Shown piece after piece: positions 48,748 to 56,012 of a DNA stretch of 64,000 nt. A program made the position numbers and the translations under genes. Each line of letters opens with the position of its first letter. Within the stretch, counting starts at the first letter, position 1. This DNA is from Dyella sp. 2HG41-7. Lineage in GTDB: Bacteria > Pseudomonadota > Gammaproteobacteria > Xanthomonadales > Rhodanobacteraceae. The notes beneath the pieces were generated by a model. It was not told the DNA's origin. It saw only the letters and a list, made by a program, of their open reading frames with translations, and did no database searches. Location: assembly GCF_021390675.1 (NCBI RefSeq), contig NZ_JAJEJV010000004.1, forward strand, positions 2,914,001 through 2,978,000, read 5' to 3'.

Positions 48748-48779
48748 TATCCATGCTGACGGTGCCTGATCGAATCGTC

Positions 48780-50072
48780 TCAGGCGCCGACCGGGCGCAT
48801 GACTTCGTCGAAGCTCAGGTTTTGGACGGTGGTGTTGGCGTTGTCGGCCACCCATTCGGCCACCTGATCTTCCATAACGCGGTTCTGCAACCCGGACATG
48901 AGTTGGGGATCGCCATTGTAGAGTTCAATGACCTTTTCCGGCTCTTCGTAGGTCGAGGCGATCGCCGCGAGCTGCTCGGCCAAAAGCGTGCGATCCAGCT
49001 TCAGCTCCTGCTTGCGGGCGATTTCGCCCATCAGCAGGCCGGCGATGACGCGCAAACGCGCTGCAGGCATGGCCGCATCGACCAACTGCGGCGGCGGCTG
49101 CTGACCGCGCGGCACGCTGCCGGCGGCGAGATTGCGGGCCTCGGACTGCACCATCAGATTGGGCACGTCCAGTTCGCTGTGCTTCTGAGCGAGCTTTTCA
49201 GCCACTTGAGACTTCAGACGGCCCATCAGCGCAGCCTTCAGTTCGCGCTCCAGGTTGGAACGCACTTCTTTGCGGAAGTGTTCCAGATCGCCGTCTTCGA
49301 TGCCGAAGAGTTTGATGAACTCGGCGTCCACTTCCGGCAGCTTCGGCTCTTGCACCTTCACAATCTTGAAGTTGACCTTGGCGGTCTTGCCGGAAAGCTG
49401 CTCATTGCGGAAATCGGCCGGGAATTCGATATCGGATTCGAAGGACTCGTCACCCTTGCGACCGGTCAACGCGCTATCCAGCGCCTTGAACAACGTGCCG
49501 GAGCCGATCACGCTGCCGGCGCGTTCCTGACCTTCGGTCGGAAAGCGGTAATCGCCGGCGGTGGCGTCGTATTCGAACATCACGAAATCGCCTTCGGCCG
49601 ACGCGCGCTCGACTTCGTCGAAGCTGCGGCGCTGTTGACGCAGCGTGCCGATCATCTTCTCCACGTCGGCGTCGGTGACTTCGGCGGCAGGGCGGCTGAT
49701 TTCAAGCGCAGCAACGTCGATTTCCGGGAATTCCGGCATCACTTCAAAGGTGGCCGTGTAGGCGATTTCACCATTTTCCGGTTGGCCGGTGGTGTCGATC
49801 GCCGGGTTGGCGACGGGACGCAGATTTTCCTTTTCGAACGCTTCGCGCAGCGTGCTGCCGATCAGGTCCGAAAGCACTTCACCGCGCACCTGCGCACCAA
49901 AACGCTGCTGGATCACGTTGGCAGGCACCTTGCCCGGGCGGAAGCCCTTGAGGCGAACGGTGCGGCTCATTTCCGCAATGCGCGCATTGACCTGTGTCTC
50001 GAAGCGCTCTGCCGGAAATTTAACCGTGAGCTTGCGCTCGAGCTTGCCGACGTTTTCAACCGAAAACTGCAT
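48780..50072 (-). CDS. tig: Trigger factor
   Basis: This 430-residue protein has the ribosome-binding GFRPGKVP loop near residue 45, a central FKBP-like isomerase domain (residues about 150-235) and a C-terminal chaperone domain. It is a cytosolic chaperone that meets nascent chains at the ribosome exit. AGGAGA precedes the ATG. tig-clpP-clpX-lon order is conserved. Confidence 0.95.
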   Translation of the reverse strand: MQFSVENVGKLERKLTVKFPAERFETQVNARIAEMSRTVRLKGFRPGKVPANVIQQRFGAQVRGEVLSDLIGSTLREAFEKENLRPVANPAIDTTGQPENGEIAYTATFEVMPEFPEIDVAALEISRPAAEVTDADVEKMIGTLRQQRRSFDEVERASAEGDFVMFEYDATAGDYRFPTEGQERAGSVIGSGTLFKALDSALTGRKGDESFESDIEFPADFRNEQLSGKTAKVNFKIVKVQEPKLPEVDAEFIKLFGIEDGDLEHFRKEVRSNLERELKAALMGRLKSQVAEKLAQKHSELDVPNLMVQSEARNLAAGSVPRGQQPPPQLVDAAMPAARLRVIAGLLMGEIARKQELKLDRTLLAEQLAAIASTYEEPEKVIELYNGDPQLMSGLQNRVMEDQVAEWVADNANTTVQNLSFDEVMRPVGA

Positions 50073-50155
50073 GACGTCTCCTGGAATTACCTGTAATGGC
50101 CCATACCGGCGCCGCGGCGGCCCTTGCCGCCCGCAAAATCAAGCTTAAGGTCCGA

Positions 50156-50240
50156 TGGTGCGAAAGAAGGGACTCGAACCCTTACGGGGTTACCCGCTGG
50201 AACCTAAATCCAGTGCGTCTACCAATTCCGCCACTTTCGC
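50156..50240 (-). tRNA. tRNA-Leu (TAG)
   Basis: 85 bases with long variable arm and encoded CCA. Acceptor GCGAAAG / CTTTCGC; anticodon loop TTTAGGT between CTGGA and TCCAG. Separated from the other tRNAs by a terminator at 50444. Confidence 0.96.
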
Positions 50241-50443
50241 ATTGTTCGCCCCAAGGCAAACTGCAGATTTTCCACGATTTTTCGGGGTTTATTCCGAAAT
50301 CGTCGAAAGGCTGCCGAACCACGACCCTAAGTCGATGATTACCTTATGCCAAGCCAGCCATTCTACGGTTCGGCAATACGCCAGCACAAGCGCTCCATGC
50401 CTTGTCCGGCATAGGCCGAACGCCCTTTCGGAACCCAAAGAAA

Positions 50444-50473
50444 AAGGCACCTAGACGGGGGTCTAGGTGCCTT
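50444..50473 (-). terminator. Terminator of the minus-strand tRNA cluster
   Basis: A 13-bp stem AAGGCACCTAGAC / GTCTAGGTGCCTT with loop CCCC, followed on the minus strand by TTTCTTT; it lies 9 bases past tRNA-Lys. Confidence 0.8.
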
Positions 50474-50481
50474 CGTTTAGC

Positions 50482-50557
<76 letters not shown>

Positions 50558-50572
50558 AGAACTGCTTGAAAA

Positions 50573-50650
50573 TGGGGTGGACGATGGGACTCGAACCCAC
50601 GACAACCGGAATCACAATCCGGTACTCTAACCAACTGAGCTACGCCCACC
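50573..50650 (-). tRNA. tRNA-His (GTG)
   Basis: 78 bases including the extra 5' G that pairs with the discriminator C, and encoded CCA; anticodon loop TTGTGAT. Confidence 0.95.
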
Positions 50651-50664
50651 GTAAACCACGAATC

Positions 50665-50741
50665 TGGCGCGCCCGACAGGAATCGAACCTGCAACCGTCG
50701 GCTTAGAAGGCCGATGCTCTATCCGGTTGAGCTACAGGCGC
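50665..50741 (-). tRNA. tRNA-Arg (TCT)
   Basis: 77 bases with encoded CCA; anticodon loop CTTCTAA between TCGGC and GCCGA. Confidence 0.96.
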
Positions 50742-50765
50742 TTTGACTAAAAGCAGAACACCTGC

Positions 50766-50842
50766 TGGTCGGGGCAGAGGGATTCGAACCCACGACATCC
50801 AGCTCCCAAAGCTGGCGCTCTACCAGGCTGAGCTATACCCCG
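50766..50842 (-). tRNA. tRNA-Pro (TGG)
   Basis: 77 bases with encoded CCA; acceptor CGGGGTA, anticodon loop TTTGGGA between CCAGC and GCTGG. Confidence 0.96.
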
Positions 50843-50883
50843 TTTTTCGAAACCCGGTGAGCTTTCGCTACCGAAGTCAAGAA

Positions 50884-50912
50884 ATGCTACGGGTGACACT
50901 CTGGCCCGTCAA
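50884..50912 (-). promoter_or_regulatory. Promoter of the tRNA-Pro/Arg/His/Lys operon
   Basis: TTGACG and TAGCAT with a 17-bp spacer, followed at once by TTCTTGACTTCGG, close to the motif after the tRNA-Ala and tRNA-Arg (ACG) promoters. Confidence 0.65.
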
Positions 50913-51013
50913 TCCGTATCGAACACGCCGGACTTCAACCTTGTCCGGTTTTGCAAGCGATATTCCGCCAGCAAAGCAGACACGACTTAAATCAACATCG
51001 TGTCCAATGTAAA

Positions 51014-51090
51014 TGGCGCGCCCGGAGAGATTCGAACTCCCGACCACCAAGTTCGTAGCCTGGTACTCTATCCAACTGAGCTACGGGCGC
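51014..51090 (-). tRNA. tRNA-Arg (ACG)
   Basis: 77 bases with encoded CCA; acceptor GCGCCCG, anticodon loop CTACGAA. It has its own promoter at 51157. Confidence 0.96.
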
Positions 51091-51156
51091 GTGGTTAAAC
51101 CTAGTTTCGCCGTGGCGGCCGCCACTGAAGTGGAAGGCGCCGAAGCAAGAAGCGGA

Positions 51157-51185
51157 ATTATTCAGGTACTTGGGGTGATCGTCAA
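51157..51185 (-). promoter_or_regulatory. Promoter of tRNA-Arg (ACG)
   Basis: TTGACG and AATAAT with a 17-bp spacer; five bases later TTCTTGCTTC, exactly the ten bases that follow the tRNA-Ala -10 box. Confidence 0.65.
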
Positions 51186-51262
51186 TACTCTTTGTGAAGT
51201 TTTTTTGAAGGGTTAGTTCATCATCGAGTTGGTTTGAGCGTCTGTTTCGCGCACATCGGCGC

Positions 51263-52066
51263 TCATGTCATGTTGATCGTGAAGTCGTCTGCATCCATCC
51301 ATGCGGGAAAACGCTCGCGATGTTGCAGCAGCGGCGCGGGATCGATCGACACCGTCACGATTTGCTCTTGCGATCCGAGTTCGACGAGCGGCTCGCCGAC
51401 CGGATCGATCACCGCGCTATCGCCCGCGTACGGCAAATCGTTGCCGTCCACGCCAACGCGATTCACGCCGATCACGTAAGCAAGATTTTCGATCGCACGC
51501 GCACGCAACAGCGTGCGCCAAGGTTGCCTGCGCGGCGCAGGCCAATTGGCGACAAAAAACGCCAGGTCGTAATCCATGCCACCCGTTGCCGACTCCAAAC
51601 GACGATTGCGCAACCACACGGGAAAGCGCAGGTCGTAGCAAACTTGCGGCAGGATGCGCCAGCCTTTCAACTCAACGATCAAGCGTTCCGAACCGCCGCC
51701 ATATCGCGTGTGCTCGCCCGCCATGCGAAACAGATGGCGCTTGTCGTATTGCGCATACGTGCCGTCGGGTCGCGCCCAGATCAATCGGTTGTAGACCTTC
51801 TCACCTTCGCGGATTGCAACGCTGCCAGTAACGACGGCATCAACTTCGGAAGCCAGCGCGCGCATCCAGGCGATGCCCTCGCCGTCCATACCTTCGGCGC
51901 TGGCGCGCGTGTCATTGCTGAAGCCGGAAAGAAATGTTTCCGGCAACACGATCAGATCGGTCTGCTTGGCGACGCTTCGCGCCAATGCGCCGTAATACTC
52001 GCGATTGGCCGGTGCGTCATGCCATCGCGTTGCGCCTTGCACCAGCGACACCGTCAGAGTTTGCAT
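51263..52066 (-). CDS. yafV: Omega-amidase (nitrilase superfamily, YafV-like)
   Basis: This 267-residue nitrilase-fold protein has the Glu-Lys-Cys triad in LIVLPETFLSGF, YDKRHLFRMAGE and VCYDLRFPVWLRN. It likely hydrolyses 2-oxoglutaramate or 2-oxosuccinamate to 2-oxoacids plus ammonia. Its start at 52066 overlaps the ybdL stop by 13 bases; the frame reaches 52114. Pairing with a methionine/glutamine transaminase is characteristic: the amidase pulls the transamination forward by removing its keto-amide product. Confidence 0.88.
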   Translation of the reverse strand: MQTLTVSLVQGATRWHDAPANREYYGALARSVAKQTDLIVLPETFLSGFSNDTRASAEGMDGEGIAWMRALASEVDAVVTGSVAIREGEKVYNRLIWARPDGTYAQYDKRHLFRMAGEHTRYGGGSERLIVELKGWRILPQVCYDLRFPVWLRNRRLESATGGMDYDLAFFVANWPAPRRQPWRTLLRARAIENLAYVIGVNRVGVDGNDLPYAGDSAVIDPVGEPLVELGSQEQIVTVSIDPAPLLQHRERFPAWMDADDFTINMT

Positions 52067-53199
52067 AGGCGCTCCGCTGCCGCTTCCATCGTCGCATCGC
52101 TCTTGGCGAAACACAGACGCGCGAGACGCGTACCGGGGGCCTTATCGTAGAACGGTGTCAACGGAATCGCCGCGACACCGCCCTCTTTCACCAGCCACTC
52201 GCAGAATGCGAGATCGTCTTCGTCGCGAATCGTCGAATAATCGACCAGCTGGAAGTAACCGCCGGGCACATCCAGCAATTTCAAGCGCGAGGGCGCGAGC
52301 AATTTGCGGAAGCGATCGCGTTTGGTTTGATAGAACGCCGGAAGTTCCAGGTAATGCTCCGGCGTACTCGCGAGAAATTCCGCAAACGCAACCTGTGCCG
52401 GATGAAACGTGCAGAACGTGAGGTACTGATGCACCTTGCGGAACTCCGCGGAGAGCTTCGGCGGCGCCACGGCGTAACCGACTTTCCAACCGGTGCAGTG
52501 ATAGGTTTTGCCGAAACTCGACACCACGATGCTACGCGCAGCGAGCTCCGGATGACGCAGCACGCTCTGATGCTCGGCGCCATCGTAAACGATGTGTTCG
52601 TACACTTCGTCGGACAGCACCACGATCGGCGTATCGCGCACGATTTGCGCAAGCTCGTCCAGATCTGCCGACGACAGCACCGCGCCCGACGGATTGTGCG
52701 GACTATTGATAAGGATCATGCGCGTGCGCGGCGTAATCGCATCGCGCACACGCTGCCAATCGATGGAAAAGCTCGGCACGGTAAGCGGAATATGGATCGC
52801 ACGCGCGCCTTGCAGATCGATCGCCGGCTCGTAGGAATCGTAGGCGGGATCGAACACGATAACTTCGTCGCCCGCGCGCACCACGGCCGCGATCGCGGCA
52901 AACAATGCCTCCGTTGCACCGGACGTCACCGTAACGTCGGTATCTGCGCTGACTTTGTGCTTGTAAAGTCGCTCAGTCTTTTGCGCGATCTGCTCGCGCA
53001 ACGCCGCCGTACCGATACCGGGCGCGTATTGATTGAGCCCGTTTGCCATCGCGCGAGTCACGGCGTCGCGAAGCGCTTGCGGCGGCTCGAAGTCCGGAAA
53101 GCCCTGACCGAGATTGACAGCCTTGTGCTGTACGGCCAAATGACTCATCACGCTGAAAATCGTGGTGCCTACTTTGGGAAGCTTGGTTTCGATGGTCAT
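52054..53199 (-). CDS. Methionine aminotransferase (YbdL-like)
   Basis: This 381-residue class I/II aminotransferase has YAPGIGTAALREQI, INSPHNPSGAVL, LSDEVYEHIVYDG and the PLP lysine in SSFGKTYHCTGWKVGY. The sequence is closest in style to YbdL/kynurenine-oxoglutarate transaminases, which transaminate methionine and ketomethylthiobutyrate. It overlaps yafV by 13 bases, giving a two-gene unit. It could finish methionine salvage started by the mtnP-type phosphorylase at 3671, but the intermediate mtn genes are not in this window. Confidence 0.87.
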   Translation of the reverse strand: MTIETKLPKVGTTIFSVMSHLAVQHKAVNLGQGFPDFEPPQALRDAVTRAMANGLNQYAPGIGTAALREQIAQKTERLYKHKVSADTDVTVTSGATEALFAAIAAVVRAGDEVIVFDPAYDSYEPAIDLQGARAIHIPLTVPSFSIDWQRVRDAITPRTRMILINSPHNPSGAVLSSADLDELAQIVRDTPIVVLSDEVYEHIVYDGAEHQSVLRHPELAARSIVVSSFGKTYHCTGWKVGYAVAPPKLSAEFRKVHQYLTFCTFHPAQVAFAEFLASTPEHYLELPAFYQTKRDRFRKLLAPSRLKLLDVPGGYFQLVDYSTIRDEDDLAFCEWLVKEGGVAAIPLTPFYDKAPGTRLARLCFAKSDATMEAAAERLCKL

Positions 53200-53240
53200 G
53201 GCCGGCCGTATGGATGTCCAAATGCAAAGACTAACATGGC

Positions 53241-54230
53241 TTAAGGCGCCGGCTGTCCGGGCGCCTCAATTCCTTCGAGCGGACGCTTCATGCATTGCTC
53301 GTGATTCACGCGCGTGGCTTCGGGCAAGCGCTCGGCGAGAAAATCCACCAACGCACGGACGCCTGGCAACATGCCGCGACGACTGGGATAAACAAAATGC
53401 ATCATGCCTTCTGGCGCGCTCCATTCCGGCAGCACTACTTCCAGTTCGCCACTGTCGATGGCCGGCGCGCAAACAAACTCAGGCAGCAATGTGACACCAA
53501 TGCCTCGTCGAGCCGCTTGCAAAAGCATGGCGAAATCGCCGGTGATGAGTTGCGCCTGCACTTCCACGCTGACACGCTCGCCTTTGGCGTCGATCAGCTC
53601 CCAAATTTGCGCGCCTTCATGCTCCTGCATGGACAAGGCCGGCAGCCGCGCCAAATCCTCTGGATGCTTTGGGCGACCGTAGGTGTCGAGCAGCGACGGG
53701 CTCGCCACGGGCAATACGCGCGATTGACCGAAGCTGCGCACGATCATGTTGGCGTCGGTATCGAGTTTGGCCCGCACGCGAATCGCAAGATCGAAACCTT
53801 CGCTGATCAGATCCACGCGGCGGTTATTCGAAAGCACGCGCACCTGAAGCTTGGGATACATCGCCATGAACTCCGGCAGGATGTACGCCAACACGGTTTG
53901 CACAATCGAAACCGGACAACTCACGCGCACGATCCCGCGCGGCTCGGCGCGCAGTTCATCGACCGCTTCCTGCGCAGCCCTCGCCTCCTCAAGAACAGCC
54001 CGGCAGTGGCCGTAGAAGCGCTCGCCGACTTCCGTCACGACAAAACGCCGCGTCGTGCGTTGCAGGAGGCGAACGCCCAATCGGTCTTCCAGTTGAGCAA
54101 TCCGCTTGCTCAATCGGGACTTGGGTACGCCCAGCGCCCGCCCCGCCGACGAGAAGCCGCCGTGTTCAACCACGGACGCGAAGAAGTACAGGTCGTTCAG
54201 GTCCTGCATGGCGCCAGGCAACGTGCTCAT
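53241..54230 (-). CDS. LysR-family transcriptional regulator
   Basis: This 329-residue protein has an N-terminal winged helix-turn-helix (DLYFFASVVEHGGFSSAGRALGVPKSRLSKRIAQLE) and a C-terminal effector domain. AAGGGAA precedes the ATG at 54230; a second ATG seven codons on is also possible. It is divergent from azoR across 114 bp with matching inverted repeats, so it probably controls azoR and itself. The effector is unknown. Confidence 0.9.
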   Translation of the reverse strand: MSTLPGAMQDLNDLYFFASVVEHGGFSSAGRALGVPKSRLSKRIAQLEDRLGVRLLQRTTRRFVVTEVGERFYGHCRAVLEEARAAQEAVDELRAEPRGIVRVSCPVSIVQTVLAYILPEFMAMYPKLQVRVLSNNRRVDLISEGFDLAIRVRAKLDTDANMIVRSFGQSRVLPVASPSLLDTYGRPKHPEDLARLPALSMQEHEGAQIWELIDAKGERVSVEVQAQLITGDFAMLLQAARRGIGVTLLPEFVCAPAIDSGELEVVLPEWSAPEGMMHFVYPSRRGMLPGVRALVDFLAERLPEATRVNHEQCMKRPLEGIEAPGQPAP

Positions 54231-54245
54231 CGTCGTTTCCCTTTT

Positions 54246-54278
54246 GGAACGATAAGTTCCGATCAGCCTATCTTATCG
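54246..54278. promoter_or_regulatory. Candidate LysR operator between lysR and azoR
   Basis: GGAAC-GATAA-GTTCC (54246-54260) is a perfect inverted repeat. Interlaced with it, CGATAAG (54250-54256) pairs with CTTATCG (54272-54278). Confidence 0.5.
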
Positions 54279-54344
54279 CGGCTTTGTTCGGAATATATCT
54301 TTAATCCCAACGTCGGCTCGCCCGACTTGGACCGAGATATCACC

Positions 54345-54926
54345 ATGAAACTTTTGCATCTTGACGCAAGCTCGCTGGGTCAGCACTCCGTATCGCGCGA
54401 ATTGACCGCCGCGATCGTCGCTCAGCTCGCCCAGGAACACACCGCACTGGACGTTACCTACCGCGACCTGACTGCGAACCCGCTTCCGCACTGGGCTCCG
54501 GTCGTCGATGCCGAAAGCGACGCCGCGAAGCTGGGCGAGGCCGTGATGGACGAATTTCAGGCGGCCGACATCGTTGTGATCGGCGCCCCGATGTACAACT
54601 TCTCGATTCCCAGCCAGCTCAAGGCCTGGATCGATCGCATCGCGGTGGCCGGCAAAACCTTCAGCTACACCGAGAATGGCCCGAAAGGCCTCGTTGAAGG
54701 CAAGCGCGTGATCATCGCCTCCAGCCGCGGCGGCATCTATTCCGCCGGTCCGGCTGCCGGCCTGGATTTCCAAGAAACCTATCTGCGCACCGTGCTGGGC
54801 TTTCTCGGCGTCACGAACATCGAGTTCATCCGCGCCGAAGGCGTCAACATGGGCGCCGAGCACAAGGTGAAGGCGATCGCCACCGCGCGCGACGTCATCA
54901 CGACGCTGGCTGCCAAAGCCGCCTAA
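54345..54926 (+). CDS. azoR: FMN-dependent NADH-azoreductase / quinone reductase
   Basis: This 193-residue flavodoxin-fold protein has LHLDASSLGQHSVSREL at the FMN-phosphate loop, VVIGAPMYNFSIPSQLKAWIDR, and IIASSRGGIYSAGP. It reduces quinones and azo compounds by two electrons, protecting against thiol and electrophile stress. The start at 54345 is inside a longer open frame; homology and the divergent promoter region fix it. A good terminator follows at 54957. Confidence 0.93.
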   Translation: MKLLHLDASSLGQHSVSRELTAAIVAQLAQEHTALDVTYRDLTANPLPHWAPVVDAESDAAKLGEAVMDEFQAADIVVIGAPMYNFSIPSQLKAWIDRIAVAGKTFSYTENGPKGLVEGKRVIIASSRGGIYSAGPAAGLDFQETYLRTVLGFLGVTNIEFIRAEGVNMGAEHKVKAIATARDVITTLAAKAA

Positions 54927-54956
54927 TCAGAGCGGCATCCCCCTTCCCCTCTTAAA

Positions 54957-54988
54957 AGAGCGTCCCTTGCGGACGCTCTCTTTTTTTC
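54957..54988 (+). terminator. Terminator after azoR
   Basis: Stem AGAGCGTCC / GGACGCTCT with loop CTTGC, then CTTTTTTT. It also faces the convergent zipA stop. Confidence 0.82.
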
Positions 54989-54993
54989 AGCGA

Positions 54994-56001
54994 TCAACGA
55001 CCGAAGCGAATCTCGCCGCCATCGTGCTCGCGGTCCCACCCGCGCAGCTCATCGCGGATATGCGCGATACGCTGACGGCCGAGCGCATTGCGCTCTTCGT
55101 CCAGCACCTGACCATCGAGCAATTCGGCCATGCGTTGCGCTGTCGGCAACATCGCATCCCACGCATCAAGTGCAGACACCACGCCCGGCAGCGCCATGAA
55201 GAAGCTCAATCCCGGCGTGCGCAGCGCATCGAGTCGGGTCAAATCGAAACTGCCTGGCTTGAGCATATTGGCGACGCTGAAGATCGGTCCCGCTTCGCGG
55301 CGACCATCCACCAAGCGGTGATAGATGCCCATATCGCCGTATTCCAAGCCCGCTTTCTCGGCGGCGACGATCAAATCCGCACCGTTGAAGTGATGCCCTT
55401 CGCGAGCGATCACGAACAGGCTCACGATGCGCTCGACCGGCATTTGCGCGGGACGCTTGCCCAAATCGGAACGCGGCGGAATGCGAGGCGCAGGAGCCGC
55501 TGCTGGAGCTGGTGCATGGACGGGTTCGACCGCCGCAGTTGGCGTTGGAGAAACGAACGATGTCGATTCAAACGACGCCGCTTTCGGAGTCGCCGATTGC
55601 GAAGGCGCACGCAGCGCTTCGACGATGGATGCCGCATGCCCAGTCGGCTTCGGCATATGCATGGGTTCATGCCGTTGATCGGCCAACGTAGCGCCAAGTT
55701 TCTCCAGTTCCGCACGCAAACCGACATCAAGCTCGCCCTGCTGCGGCGGCGTGGGCTCGTTGAAGAACGAGTCCATGCGATCGCGCGTGCCTTCGGCGAA
55801 TGCTTCGTTGTCGGCAAGGGATTCACTCAAGGTGGGCTCGCGACGTTCCGCACCCGGCTCTGGAGCGAGGCGGCGCTTGCCCTGCTCTTTCTTCGGCTCG
55901 CCGAACAACCACACCAGCGCCAACACGAGCACGCCCACGACCGCCAGCGGAATGCCCACCCAGGGATTCCATGCAAAAGCCAATTCGGATCCAAGCATCA
56001 T
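54994..56001 (-). CDS. zipA: Cell division protein ZipA
   Basis: This 335-residue protein has an N-terminal membrane anchor (PWVGIPLAVVGVLVLALVWLF), a charged then Pro/Ala-rich linker (residues about 40-185) and the C-terminal FtsZ-binding domain (VERIVSLFVIAREGHHFNGAD through MAELLDGQVLDEERN). It tethers FtsZ to the membrane. Two ATGs in tandem open the gene. It follows smc by 11 bp. In many gammaproteobacteria ligA follows zipA; here a convergent azoR does. Confidence 0.92.
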   Translation of the reverse strand: MMLGSELAFAWNPWVGIPLAVVGVLVLALVWLFGEPKKEQGKRRLAPEPGAERREPTLSESLADNEAFAEGTRDRMDSFFNEPTPPQQGELDVGLRAELEKLGATLADQRHEPMHMPKPTGHAASIVEALRAPSQSATPKAASFESTSFVSPTPTAAVEPVHAPAPAAAPAPRIPPRSDLGKRPAQMPVERIVSLFVIAREGHHFNGADLIVAAEKAGLEYGDMGIYHRLVDGRREAGPIFSVANMLKPGSFDLTRLDALRTPGLSFFMALPGVVSALDAWDAMLPTAQRMAELLDGQVLDEERNALGRQRIAHIRDELRGWDREHDGGEIRFGR

Positions 56002-56012
56002 GATCTAAGTCC

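Noticed and set aside
53295-54344. Long N-terminal extension of azoR
   Set aside because: It reads through the lysR gene in antisense; the family starts at MKLLHLDAS with the divergent promoter in front.
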